From assembly GCA_030762935.1 (NCBI GenBank), contig CM060892.1, positions 89,827,827 to 89,891,826 of the forward strand: DNA of 64,000 nt, read 5' to 3'. The position numbers and the translations under genes were made by a program. A model generated the notes under the pieces. The model did no database searches. It was not told the DNA's origin and saw only the letters and a program-made list of their open reading frames with translations. This stretch comes from Hymenopus coronatus (taxonomy: Eukaryota; Arthropoda; Insecta; Mantodea; Hymenopodidae). Numbering within the stretch: position 1 is the stretch's first letter; each line of letters begins with the position of its first letter. This document shows, in pieces, positions 42,960 to 54,612 of the stretch.

Positions 42960-43835
42960 GAAGTAAATATGTCAGCGAGATGTGTCATCTTCAAGAAAGA
43001 ATTGCAATACTGGATACGTACGTGTCTATCGGTTTATTTAAGGAAACGCGGGATATTTTTGCAAAGAAGTTTCCTAGCGTTCACATACCAGCAAAGAGCA
43101 GTATACTGCTTTCAGTGACAAAGTGAATCTGTTGCAAGCGCAAAAAGGAATTGCGCCACGTCCGTTCGTACACCTTCTGTGATAGTGAATATTCGAAATG
43201 ATCCAGAGTCCAAAGGAATCGATACGAGAATTGTAGCAACAAGTAAAAGTTTCACGTAGGTCTTGTCAATGCGTTTTACAGCATAAGAGATGAATCACTA
43301 CAAAATGACAGTGTCCAAGAATTAAAAGAGGAAGATATGGCAAAACGTGAATTACTCTATGTGGTTGGACCAAACATTTTAGAGTGGAATATTGGATTCG
43401 CTGCTGTATGTCTATGAAATCTCTGAACACCAGATCTAGTCCACAAACATAGGAATTATGAAAATTCACAGTGAAAAAATCTTAATGTGTCTGCAAAATG
43501 AATTGTGGGTCCAGCAGTCAAATTTGTTATGTATTGAAGAATTTTAGACACAGTTTATGTATGCTGTTTTGAACATGGTGGAGCACCTGTCACGTGACTC
43601 AAGCACACAAATTCAAGATTCACAGAAGAAAGAAACTGTCAGCAAGGAGCTGTGGGCGCCACGTTCCCGGACCTCACCACTTGTGATTTTATATGTGGGA
43701 TAGTCTTAATGGAAAAGTATACACAAATAACCCAAAAACGTTGGAAGACTTGAACAATATTTGTAATGAAATTTTCAGAATTGGTGTGACGAGTTACGCA
43801 AGTGTATATTAATAAGTTAGGGCATATGCAAAAGC
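42960..43835 (+). pseudogene. Mariner/DUF4817-type transposase relic
   Basis: From about 43125 a frame reads SVRTPSVIVNIRNDPESKGI followed by DTRIVATSKSFT, resembling the helix-turn-helix linker (SVRTPENI-type) of this insect transposase group. From about 43560, CCFEHGGAPVT is the degraded counterpart of the FQQDGAPPH motif with the second catalytic Asp. GATFPDLTTCDFYMWDSLNG and KVYTNNPKTLEDLNNI match the PRSPDLTPCDFFLWGYLK block with the third catalytic Asp. Stops and frameshifts separate these parts and the terminal repeats were not located. The identification is solid at the motif level. Confidence 0.7.
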
Positions 43836-44357
43836 GCACTAAAGTGTAAGGAGGTCATTTGCACCACCTGATGTAGATAAAAGGCAAGTTGCATGCAGCA
43901 AATACAGGCTCTGCTTTAGCCTATTTGTTATTTATTTATTGTCTAATATTGCACGTTTATCTATTTGATGTGTCTGCTCGTGGCGGGCAACAATTTGTGA
44001 TTTATTGGTGGCGAACAGTCTATCGTCGGAGCCGATTTTTCTACGTAACTCTGTATAATAATTGTCACTAATTTTTGCAATTATTCATGTTACCACTATT
44101 AGTTATCGCTAAATCTATGAAAATATGTAGATAATGTTAGATAATATCCGAAATATAAACACTAATGGAAGAAGCAGAGCATTGTTCTACCATTCATGAA
44201 ACTACAATAGGTGTGTTAACATATAAAAGATGGATTATGTATTTTAAACACTAAATATTGCTTACTATCATAGCAAAGAAGGAATTATTTCTACTTGCTT
44301 TCACCCACTTGGTTATGCAGTACACAGTAGAATGATTAGCAGGAGCACCACGGACAT
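43836..44357. other. Unassigned AT-rich stretch
   Basis: No feature recognised. Confidence 0.4.
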
Positions 44358-44590
44358 TTGAGGCCGCGCCGTGGCCTAGTGGTTAGACCATTCGCCTCTC
44401 ACCAAGGGGACCCATGTTTGATCGCAGACTACCGCATGTGGAATTTGTGGTGGTCAAAGTGGAGCAAGGGCGGGTTTTCTCCGAATTCTCCGGTTTCCCC
44501 CACTGGTGCACCATCATCATTCCATGTATCCTCAGTGTCATTGCCTGCGGTGCCTATTTAGTAAAAGCTGGCGTTAAACACTACAAAAAT
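44358..44590 (+). repeat. tRNA-derived SINE, family A
   Basis: The head GCGCCGTGGCCTAGTGGTTA, body GGGCGGGTTTTCTCCGAATT and end TAAAAGCTGGCGTTAAACAC match the copy at 37811. Confidence 0.75.
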
Positions 44591-44665
44591 GGTGAAAATT
44601 TACTCTCCCTCTCTCGCTATCTTTCTCTCTGTTTACCCCAAATGGCATCCAGTTGGTGAGATTGA

Positions 44666-44800
44666 TTTAGGGACTTCCGCGCGTCTGGTGGTCTGTCTGC
44701 GTATGTGTGGTAATCCTATGATTCCTTCACCTTCTTCTATCCTCCTGGGGAGTACCTATTAGTCACATTAGATCTACGTAGATAGCAGTGCGTAGATAAC
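44666..44800 (+). repeat. Short repeat shared with 61624-61755
   Basis: TTAGGGACTTCCGCGCGTCT, ATTCCTTCACCTTCTTC and TATCCTCCTGG recur, diverged, at 61624-61755. Both copies follow SINE-like sequence, so this may be a longer SINE or LINE tail. Confidence 0.45.
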
Positions 44801-45596
44801 CAGGTGTGTTCCCCTGGTTGTCTACCTTTTAATCTTCCCTATTATCTACTAAAAGCAAATGAGGCTAAGCTAAATAATCAAAACAAGCAACACTGTTAGT
44901 TAGAGAAGCGAGATGCCAGTAATACTATCATCACCAAGAGTATTTAGTTCCTTTCTTATCCATGCAACGCTGTGATCGGATTTTGTAGTGCCCAACATTA
45001 ACCCTGAGTTAAACATTGTCTGCGTTCTTAAATACCTATCTCTGATACAAATCCTAGTGTACAGCAAACTAAAAAAATCTGATGTGTTCCACTCACATGA
45101 CTTTCTCTAGCTATTCCGCAAACAAACTGTTCATACAAAAGATTATTCTTTTATCTGCATCATGTTAATCGAGATAAAAATTACCAGAAATTCACTACTT
45201 AAGTAAGTAGAAGGGAAATAAGGGAATACACTAGGTTAAAGAGATAGTCAACATTTTTAAAAGCTCGTCACTACGCGAAGCAATTGAACTTCGTTTTCTC
45301 TGTAAGGCCAGAAATAAAACAAATGCGAGATAAGCAAAAATGATTTCCGCTCGACAAAAATACAAAATTCATTCAGAATGAAGAGGTCTTCATAGGCTAT
45401 TCCTAAAAAAAAATTAAATATACATTTCGTTTGTCATGAAAATATCTTAAACATGTTGATTGCATTTTAATCAAAATTGTAAGGGACATTTTTGGCAAAC
45501 TTAAAATGTTTGTAAAGGGTAGCTGGGGGTGGGGGGATTTTTCCGAAAATCTTCGTGTCACAGCCTTGAAAATAGTGAAATTAAATTCCTAGAGTG

Positions 45597-45760
45597 GTAT
45601 AGTGACTAACGCCCGCTTTTACTACATATGGAACACCGACGTAATGTATTGACAAGGGGAAACCGGAGAACACCCACACCTGCACTACTTTGTCCACCAC
45701 AAGCCCACATGCGGTCACCTATAATCGAACCCGGTTCGCGTTGGTGAGTGACCACTGCGG
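45597..45760 (-). repeat. tRNA-derived SINE, family A, minus-strand copy
   Basis: Contains ACTAACGCCCGCTTTTACTA, AAACCGGAGAACACCC and CACATGCGGTCACCTATAAT followed by the complement of the B box (CGAACCCGG). Confidence 0.65.
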
Positions 45761-45810
45761 GGATATGTATATAATCGAGTTTTTGTTTCTGAATAATGCT
45801 ATCCACAGGC

Positions 45811-45831
45811 ACAAGACACACACACACAAAG

Positions 45832-45876
<45 letters not shown>
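45811..45876. repeat. (CA)n microsatellite inside Fam-H
   Basis: A CA repeat of about 30 units with few interruptions at the usual CA-tract position of the family. Confidence 0.95.
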
Positions 45877-45878
<2 letters not shown>

Positions 45879-46023
45879 ACCTTTTTTAAAAATGATTTTA
45901 TTTGGATTTAGGGGACCGTAAATATTTCCGGTGAAATCTCGGTAACTATTTTTTTGGGTGGAATAAATTACCTTCTCTAGGCACTATGTACATAATATGC
46001 ACATTTAAACTATTTGTCAGCAT

Positions 46024-46982
46024 TTCAATCATCCTTTAGAATCTGAAATATTAACCTGTATAAAGTAGGGGCACACTATCTCTGATGATCCATGTGTGAG
46101 TGTGTGTGTGCATTTATGTCCACATATGTGTTTGGGAATAGCGTAACTCAAAAATAAAATATTGATTAAATACTAAATTGGGTAAATAAGTTCTGTACTT
46201 TTCAAGGATGAAATACAAATATTTTAGAAAAATCCCCAATACAAAATGCCCTTTAAGTGAAAGCTTTTTCGAAAATTCTGACTTTTTTAAAAATAACTAA
46301 TACTTTTGATTAAAATGCCATGCATTTGAGATATTTTCATGAAATTATGCCTTGAATTACCTGGGAATGGCTTCTGAAACACTTTTTACTTTAGATGACT
46401 TTTGCATAACAGTTAAACTGTAAGAGATAGATAACTACATAACTATACAAAAAAAAAAATATCATTAAACCACAATCTATATCATTATACATTGACTTTA
46501 CGGAACGAACCATTTCTAAGATATTTCTAGTTATTAATTGCAATTCAAAAGTCGTTATACTTTTGTCAAACAGAAACTCGTTATTAATTTTTATTTCTCT
46601 GGGGAAAGCAAAGAAAACGGATTTCAATGTCTTGTACAGGAAGCATCTCTTGAAAAAGTTTATTATCGCTTAAGCCTACGTATCTACAAGGAAGTATATA
46701 ATGAAATTGTATCTGCAAATGCTGATACCGATATACGTGTATATAAAATACATTTTTTTTATCAATTTTTGTTACAGAATAGGTAAAGAAAATCATATGA
46801 ATGTAATACATCAGCTATTTTGTAATACTTAGTGCAGGGAAAATCGGCAACTGGAACAAAAGCATGCAGTGTACACTCACATTATGATTTAAATCACTCA
46901 TCATCATCATCATCATTAATCATCCTTTAAAGTCTGAAATATTAGCTTGCATAAAAAGGAACATACTACATCTGTAGCATTT
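46024..46982 (-). repeat. Fam-H repeat (46095-46816), reverse, between two diverged direct repeats
   Basis: The Fam-H copy lacks the hairpin and ends ATATGAATGTAATACATCAG. It is bracketed by a 65-base direct repeat: AATCATCCTTTAGAATCTGA (about 46028) and AATCATCCTTTAAAGTCTGA (about 46919), each followed by AATATTA-C-T-G-ATAAA. The repeats are too long for a target duplication and may be an older local duplication. Confidence 0.6.
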
Positions 46983-48075
46983 TTTGCAATAGGTAGCTAC
47001 AGGAAAAACGAAGCTTGGCGAATATTCAGAGAACAAGAAAGGGGAGTAAGATAAGCCATGCAAATACTTCTTAGAGATGAAAGATAAATAGAGCTTTCCT
47101 CTTTTTGTTTTGCTTCTTTATGCTTTTTCTATTCTACTTTGTTCTACTCCCTCCTGCCGAGCACAATTTATCACTTTCAGAATCTCCAAGCTTTTTTGTT
47201 CTTCATAATAGTAAAACTAAATAGATATCTTGGACTCTCATATTGAGGGTAGCTGTACTTAAAAGTTTTTATGCGCTTTTGAACTGACTTTCATTTTTCA
47301 CATGAATGCTTAGATGGTAGTCATGACAAAATAAACTAGCCTACCTCCATGGATTTAACCAAAAGGAACGCACATACGGAAGGTTACGATGATTTGAGGT
47401 GAAATTTATATTATTTCTAGTGCTATTCTGGTTGTTAGGTTCAATTCATAATCGGCAACTCCGCTAAAAATACGCGATGTGTTGGGAAACATTGTACCTG
47501 CTATGTTGGCGCTCTGGTCTATTTTTCACAGATGTTGAAACTTTGCATTCTATTGGATCGGTATGTGAGTGAGAAATTGAGTAAAAATGAACCTCCCAAA
47601 ATAATCAAACGTTGACTGACCATTTAGTCAAAAGTCAACGTACTGATTTTAAATTTAATTATACATTATATATGCATGTGTAAAATAAATAGCAAGGAAA
47701 CGTAATATTTATGTAGAATTTAATTATCATTGTACCTACAAAATGTAATACAAACTGGATAGTGAAAGAAACATTCACTTTATAATCGGGTATGAAATAC
47801 AAGACAGGAGCAGCGTAGCTTAGGGTGGCATGATCGTTATTGACGATCCTGAAAGAGGATTTGTCTATTATGCTGGGAACAGCAAGACTGGCAGTTTGCG
47901 TGCAGACGGAGGATGCTAGGAAAATATAATTTCCTGAGGTAGTTTTAGCTTCAACTAGATGTATTACAGCATACAAGATTTGATTCTAAAATCCAAAACT
48001 TGTCAAGTCTGGGCACATACTTAGTGGAAGTACGTAAACTACTAGATATTTTATAGACATATTTGGTATATGAGC

Positions 48076-48150
<75 letters not shown>

Positions 48151-48739
48151 GAGTGTATGTGAAGTGCGAGTGTCTTCTCTGGTTGTAGAAGGGGGCCTTC
48201 GGCTCCGGGTACGTCTTCGTTGTATGCCGGCTATGGTGACCGGAGAATATGTCACCCATATGTTGCAATTTCATGTAGCTTAAAGGACACTATATCCGTT
48301 CTACATGTAATGGGAAGCTCGTACCGGTTTCCTTATGCAGAGTGAGATCGGTCAGGTTTGGCAATACCAAGTGGCGCTACTTGTGCGAGCAAAGGTCAAC
48401 GTAGAGTACAACCCATTACTGCAAAACACTGCATAACACGGAACCACGACGGTAGCAAGGAAGGCGTTCGAATAATATCTTTGATCTACTCAAATGTGAG
48501 CAAAATTAATTTGTTTTACAACCATAGTAAGTTTTCTAGCAATGCACTTTCGTGAACTTATGTAGAAACCAATGGCAGTTCTAGTAAACTAGCAGTTAAA
48601 CGTCTAGCAACAGAACAGTTTCAGAGAAATATAATATTAATTGCAAATTTGTTCAAAAAGTTACCCACATTATCATACTGTCACAGAGGTATGGAGCTGA
48701 ACTAATCTGCTGCATGTAGAACTGTCAAGACGGATTTAT
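46983..48739. other. Unassigned AT-rich stretch
   Basis: Apart from the microsatellite at 48077-48149, nothing is recognised. A 105-codon minus-strand frame at 47659-47976 has no homology that I know of. Confidence 0.4.
48077..48149. repeat. Compound (CT)n(TA)n microsatellite
   Basis: About 16 CT units directly joined to about 20 TA units. Confidence 0.95.
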
Positions 48740-49050
48740 TAATCCGCTAGCATCCTACCTGAAATCAAAATGAAAAGCGTAATTGAAACAAACGCAGGGT
48801 TTAATGTGATGTATCGCATACAAGCTGGATTTTTAAATCCTAATAAATGCTATTTACTTGGTGATACTGATACGCAACTGATAAAATGTTTCAAATGTGC
48901 CTGATGATAGCATACAAGTGGAACGATATTTTTCCCATTATAAATCTTATTTGTCGGAACGTAGAATGAGTTTTTATTTGTAAGGCTTCAGAAGTACATT
49001 ATTGTTTGCAGTAACACGGCTGCAGACGAGTAAAGATTTTTACCTAATAA
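48740..49050 (+). pseudogene. hAT-like transposase relic, second copy
   Basis: From 48769 a frame reads MKSVIETNAGFNVMYRIQAG and continues to LIKCFKCA. After a one-base frameshift it reads DDSIQVERYFSHYKSYLSER followed by RMSFYL. The pattern (V-x-x-N-x-G-F, then APxxSxxVERSFSxYKxxLSxRR) is the C-terminal region of the same hAT-like group as 2000-2493. It is broken and short, and no terminal repeats were found. Confidence 0.5.
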
Positions 49051-49610
49051 GAGTCTTAAGATATTTAAGAAATTAATTTTGTTATTTGGATATTATTTTA
49101 CATTTAATCAGTAAATATTACAACCCGCATTATAATTGCTTGGGTGTTTTCATAGTGTACGTACATAAACAAGGAAATTAGTAACTCAGCCTGTATATAT
49201 GCAACAATTTGTATGTTGTACATAACTATCTAAAATAGGTGTGCATTTACTAACGTCTCATAATTCATTTTTGTTCTCTGGAAACAGTACTGTTTACTAG
49301 ACAGCAGGTTTGTTTACCTCTCCCCATGCTTTCTTATCTATGATTTGTTTTGATGCGGCGAGATGGCCGGTCGCAACCTATATGACGGGATGGCGAACGG
49401 TGTGAACTTGCTAGTTCTGTACATTATTTAAGTATATGAGAAAAAAATGAAGTGTAAATCAATATGGGAAATATGTCCACGTATCTATTACTTATAGTTG
49501 TAGTTTTATTGAATTATTTCCCTCTAAGTTTGTAGTGCTCTTATACAATGTTTAGAGACACTTTACACTGCAGCATTATCTATAGATCATAATACCCTGT
49601 CAAACATATT
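49051..49610. other. Unassigned AT-rich stretch
   Basis: No feature recognised. Confidence 0.4.
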
Positions 49611-50464
49611 TTTACTTTCTGTACACGTACTGTTACATAGTGTATAGAGAAGGTATTGTATTGCATCCAAAAATTCTATACCGAGATTTTACCGGAAGTA
49701 CATGTTTTGGGATCTCCTGAATCCCAGAAACATAAAAGAATTTCTATAAGAAGGCCCCTGTGTGTCTGGACAGCATAGCTCAAAAATGAAAAGTCCGTTA
49801 AACGCCAAACTTGGTATTTAGGATCAGTACCTTCCAAGGATGCGACACGAAGACTTTCAAGAAAATCCCCCCACACCCAAGCACATTTTACATGGAAAAT
49901 TTTTCGAAAATATTTATTTTCCCAAAAATGGCTGAAACGATTTTGATTAAAATGTCGTATATTAAAGCCATTTGCATGACAAATAAAATATATATCTTGA
50001 ATTTCCTGAGAAGATATCTTTGTTCTGAATAAATTTTTCGGAATTTTGCATAACCGATAAACCATAAGAGATAGACAAAAGCTAACTACACAATCAATGT
50101 AGAGCTCGTTAAAACGCAAAATTTATATTATATGTCTTTTTTTCCTGGAGTTGGCCGTTTTTAAGATACTTCTTGTTATTGATTTCAGTTTTAAGATACT
50201 TTATACTTTCCTTATAGGGCAACCTGTCAACACCTGATGACACAAAGAATTGGATTTCTATACCATAGCAATCACATTTTAAAACATTTGACTGGCGGTT
50301 TAGCCTAGTTTATCCCCTTATTTCCTTAACGAACTAAGTAATAAAACCGTTTCGGCCTATTTTATATCTAGATTAGCATTAAGTAGATCGAAAATTAAAC
50401 CTATTAACAATAATGTGTTATAGAGAGGTAGATAAAGTCATGTGATTGGAATACTCAGATTTAT
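49611..50464 (-). repeat. Fam-H repeat, reverse, near-complete
   Basis: Starts TTTACTTTCTGTACACGTAC and ends TGATTGGAATACTCAGATTT. All landmark blocks are present, including CAAACTTGGTATTTAGG and CCCCCCACACCCAAGC. Confidence 0.85.
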
Positions 50465-50693
50465 ACAATATAATTTTTGCAATATTAGTGAAGAGAAACA
50501 AACAGTTCTTACGAAAGCTTATTTTCCATATACTTAATAAACTGTCACAGAAATAGTTACATTAGAAATTTAGTTGTATGCACAAGAAAAAACTGAGTCG
50601 GATGTTTAAAAGTAAGACGCTTATTATGGACTGGAATTCAAGTCTTTCCATGACACTGAATAATGACAACATTTAAAAACGACCATTTAGTGA

Positions 50694-51408
50694 AAACTCT
50701 GATGTGTTCCATTCACATGCATTTCTCTACATCTCTGCAACAAATTATTAATGAAAAGCTTTCTATCTACTTCATGCTAATCGAGATAAAAATTAGCAGA
50801 AATTATATTTATTACTTGCTTTTTGTTAGTAGAGGGGAAACAAAGATATTATACACTAGACTAAAACAATTGCCAAATCTTTAAAAGCTAGTTGCCATGT
50901 GGGTGAAATCCGTTTCTTTGCATTGCCGGTTTACAAATTTCTGTATGAGAAAAGTTTAAGTATTTTAAACTTTAAACCAAATTATAAGGAATTTCTCGGG
51001 AATGGTGAATTCCACGAAATAAATAAATTGTGTGTGTTTAATGAGATTTACATTTTTTATGCTGTAAGTTTTGTCTATCTCTTACAGTATACCAGTTATG
51101 CAAAAGTCATCCAGAATAAAGGCTTTTTCCAGAAAATTCAAGATATATATTTTATTTATGATTTAAATAGTTTAATACACGGTATTAATCAAATTCATTA
51201 AAGCCTTTTTTGACAAAATAAAACTTTTCGAAATGTTTTCCATATAAAGGGTATTTTGGGATTGGGTAATTTTCTCAAAATCTTCGTGTCACATCCTTTG
51301 AAGACACTAAATTTAAATAATTAAGTTTGGTATTTTACCGACTTTTCGTTTTTAAGTTATCGTGTTCACGAACACACACACACACACACACATGGACCTT
51401 TTTTATAG

Positions 51409-51462
<54 letters not shown>

Positions 51463-51552
51463 TTTTTTGATAAAGCGGACCCTAAAACGTATATTTCCGG
51501 TGAAGTCTCGGTATCATATTTTTGGATGGAGAGCACTACCTTCTCTAGCTAC
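50694..51552 (+). repeat. Fam-H repeat, forward, with CA and TA microsatellites
   Basis: Starts AAAACTCTGATGTGTTCCAT. At 51369-51391 the CA tract has grown, and at 51411-51460 a long TA tract has replaced the following block. The hairpin end is lost after CTACCTTCTCTAG. Confidence 0.85.
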
Positions 51553-51685
51553 GTAAATTTAAATTTAAATTCCCGATTAAATACCCGAGCTTGTCATTTC
51601 AAATAATTTGAGATCTTGCCTAGTGTACAGCGGAAAAATCGAGTCAGTATGGGAATTTCATGACATATTGTAACTTGTTTCATGT

Positions 51686-51800
51686 AAGCTCAGTGGTTAG
51701 CGCAACTGGACGGGGACCAAGAGGTTATGTTTCAAATACCAGCAATGACATTAAATGTTTCAGTCTGACTCTACTTTTCCAACTGTTGTAAGAACAGTTT
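51686..51800 (+). repeat. tRNA-derived SINE, family C
   Basis: GTAAGCTCAGTGGTTAGCGC, then GGTTATGTTTCAAATACC and TTTCAGTCTGACTCTAC match the copy at 21098-21215. Confidence 0.55.
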
Positions 51801-51929
51801 GTTGTAGCGTAAGTAGGGTACGTAGCATATCAAATTTTATTTTATTTTTTCAGGATGAAATTATGGCATCATTTTGAATGGAATACAATACTTTATCTTA
51901 CGTATTTTAAATTAGTAGCGGAGAAAGTG

Positions 51930-52442
51930 TTAAGGTTTCAAAAACAATATTCTTTCTTCTTTTTCTTCTTCTTCCTTCTTCTCCTCCTACTCTCCCTTAT
52001 GCCCTTTCGAGCGTCGGGTTTCCTCAGCCAGTCATTGTCCATTTCGCTTATTTTATCCTTTCCCTAGTTAGTTGTTTAACTTCCTTAAAAATCCTTTCTT
52101 TTTTATTCACTATTATCGCTATATAATCGCTCCATTCTATTCTTGGTCACCTGCTCCCTGTTCTTCCTTCCACTCTGGTCTCCCATACCTATTTCGGTTT
52201 CCTCCTCTCATACAGCCTATTTGTCCAAACCATCTTAAAATATTAGTCTCGATCTTTATTATTACTGGTTCTAGATTAAAGATATTCCTTATTTGATAAT
52301 TTCTTATCTTGTTCCTTCTGATTTTTCCTATGCATATCCGTAAATACTTCATTTCTGTATTTTTAATTCTACTTTCATGTTTCAAAAACAATACCATTTT
52401 ACAAATTTGAGAACAGATCATAGTATGGAAAGATCTCAAACT
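51930..52442 (-). pseudogene. LINE reverse-transcriptase C-terminal fragment
   Basis: The minus strand reads ESRIKNTEMKYLRICIGKIR, RNKIRNYQIRNIFNLEPVII and KIETNILRWFGQIGCM. This is the common pattern EMKFLR-x-x-x-GK-x-R-x-D-x-I-RN-x-x-IR-x-x-L-x-x-EP-x-x-x-KI-x-x-x-x-LRWFGH-x-x-RM at the very end of LINE ORF2. A basic tail and an AAG-rich stretch (51955-51995 on the plus strand as TTC/CTT) follow as the 3' end. The polymerase core is absent. Its 5' side is cut by the Fam-H copy that begins at 52458. Confidence 0.7.
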
Positions 52443-52457
52443 AGGTAGAGATAAAAT

Positions 52458-53313
52458 TAAAAATCTGATGTGTTCTTTTCACATGACTTACTCTGCATTT
52501 TTGCAACAAATTTACGTTAAAAAGCTTATTCTTCTATTTACTTATGCTAATTGAGAAAAAATCAGCAAAAATACTGTTACTACTTGCTTTCTTGAATGTA
52601 GAAGCGAAATAAGGGGTACTATAGGTTAAAGTTATAGTCAAAAGCTGGTTGCTATGTGACTGAAGTTCCTTTGTTTGTATGGACAGAAGTTGAGAAATTC
52701 CTGTATGAGAAAAGTATAAGTTTTGTTTAAAGTTGAAAACAATAATAAGGTATATATAAAAACGACGAACTGTTCGAAAAAATGTATATGACATAAATTG
52801 TGTGTTTTATTCTGATCTACATTTTTTTGTATAATAAGTTTTTGTCTAGCTCTTACGGTTTACAATTTATGCAAAATTCAATAAAAATCATGCAAAATAA
52901 AGAGGTCTTTACAGACGATTCCCAGAAATTCAAGATACACATTTTATTTTGCACGTAAATATCTTAAATATAAGAGCCTTTATTCGTTAGATATTTTTGA
53001 GAAAATCAAATTTTCGAAATTTTTTCCATGTGGTAGCTTTTGGTGGGGGTATTTTCTTAAAAATCTTCGTCTCGCATCCTTGGAAGATACCGAACATAAA
53101 TACCAAGTTTGGTATTTATCGATGTCTTCGTTTTTGAGTTATGCTGTTCACAGACACACACCCACGCAAACGGACCTTTTTCCAAAAATATTTTTTTTAT
53201 TCCAGGGGAACCCAAAACATGTATTTCCGATGAAATCTCGGTGTCGAATTTTTGTGTGACATCAAATACCTTCTCTATATACTGTGTACATAGTACGTGT
53301 AGAGAAAGTAAAA
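52458..53313 (+). repeat. Fam-H repeat, forward, near-complete
   Basis: Starts AAAAATCTGATGTGTTCTTT and ends ACGTGTAGAGAAAGTAAAA. It is one of the best-preserved copies. Confidence 0.85.
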
Positions 53314-53892
53314 TATATAGGAAATGATGAATGAATGGATATAGTGTTTTAGTATAAGGTAAGGGGATTCCATCTCACTTTGGAGAAAGAATATTATTTT
53401 AGTCCAGAAAATTGCTGTCTTTGTGTGCACCTTTAGCGATAATCCCTTTTCTTGGAAATATCTGCCACGTAATAGATACTTTTGTTCGAGCCTCTGAGGA
53501 ACTTAGCGGCGAACCCCTTGTGACATGGATTACGCGCCGTTTTCCGATACCAGTTGGTATGGAAGGCGACATCTAGACTCTACAGAAAAAGAAATAGGGG
53601 GATTACTGCTTCCTCTATCGACTAAGAAAAGAGAGGGAGCTCGAAAAAGTAAAGGTCGCGAAATTGAGCTTTAGTACGCATTCGCCAGCGCGCGTCCATG
53701 CGTAAACTTATAACTTTCATTCTCAGCCAATCCCAGCAGGAACTGGACAAAGGAGCTCGTTATGTTCCCGGTTAATTGCAAGTGGCGTCCTCTCTTTCAT
53801 TTTACAACAGCACCAGGGAAGATGATCAAGGATGTACAAAACAGAACAAGACGCGTTTCTCCCAACACCCTTATAAGGGTGTTATACAGATA
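53314..53892. other. Unassigned stretch
   Basis: No feature recognised; more GC-balanced than its surroundings. Confidence 0.4.
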
Positions 53893-54557
53893 TACGAGGG
53901 CTTTTTCTTTCAAACTACGATAGGCTATAAATAAGACAAGTTCATAGAAAACAATTATTTTATTGCTGAAAGTTTTGTACACTTGTGGTTACTTTTCAAC
54001 ATAATCACCGAAAAGATTGAGACATTTATCGTACCTGTGCACAAGCTTTATAATTCTCGCTTCAAAAAATGTTGCCGCCGGTGATTTCAAATGAGCATTG
54101 ACGTTGTTTTGAAGATCTTCGTACTTTACAACGTTTGCGGAGAACTATTCAAAACAAACGAAGAGGAATGCTGACTTTAGGAATTGTGTTCATCCATGAC
54201 AACGCTCGTCCACACATTGCTGGCACAACCTAACGCCTCCTTGAACAATTTCAATTGAACATTTTCGATCATCATCCGTACAGTCCTGGCCTGGCACCCA
54301 GCGACTTTCACCTTTTCCCTGAACTGAAGATGTGGCTAGGAGGACAGCACTTTCAAACCAAAGAGGATCTTCAAAACATTGGCAACATTTTTTGAAGCGG
54401 GTATTGCAGAGCTTGTGCAGAGGTACGATAAATGTCTCAATCTTTTCTTTGATTATGTGTTAAGTGTTCAAAGCTTTTAGTAATAAAATAATTGTTTTCT
54501 ATGAAATTGTCTTTTATTTATAAACTATCGGATCTTGAAAAAAAAACGGACCTCGTA
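53893..54557 (+). mobile_element. Foldback derivative of a mariner element (inverted copies of its 3' end)
   Basis: The ends TACGAGG and CCTCGTA are flanked by TA on both sides (53891-53892, 54558-54559). The left arm (53893 to about 54121) is a diverged inverted copy of the right arm (about 54366-54557). The similarity covers not only terminal sequence but also the last 45 or so codons of the transposase, so the same coding segment appears once on each strand. Between the arms the plus strand keeps the transposase core fragment. It cannot encode a full transposase. Confidence 0.8.
54130..54480 (+). pseudogene. Mariner transposase C-terminal fragment
   Basis: The plus strand reads FIHDNARPHIAGTT, then RLLEQFQLNIFDHHPYSPGL and APSDFHLFPELKMWLGGQHF. 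These carry the HDNARPH (second catalytic Asp) and SPxLAPSDFHLF (third catalytic Asp) motifs of mariner transposases. The following part, about EDLQN to LVQRYDKCLNL, has a deletion of about 28 bases. The left arm preserves an undeleted version on the minus strand (NVNAHLKSPAATFFEAR, then LVHRYDKCLNLFGDYVEK). The N-terminal two thirds of the gene are missing. Confidence 0.75.
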
Positions 54558-54612
54558 TATTTCACAAATCCCATGACACTGAGCAATATGCTTTAAACTT
54601 AAATTCATTACA

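Larger units (their letters stand above)
45070..46002 (+). repeat. Fam-H repeat, forward, containing a SINE and a CA microsatellite
   Basis: Starts AAAAAAATCTGATGTGTTCC and ends at a partial hairpin near GCACTATGTACATAATATGC. A family A SINE occupies 45597-45760 and a long CA tract follows at 45811-45876. Confidence 0.8.

Noticed and set aside
47659..47976. A 105-codon minus-strand gene
   Set aside because: No recognisable domain, and the codon content looks like random AT-rich sequence.
48077..48149. A CRISPR-like or other regular array
   Set aside because: It is a plain compound microsatellite; no spaced repeats occur in the window.
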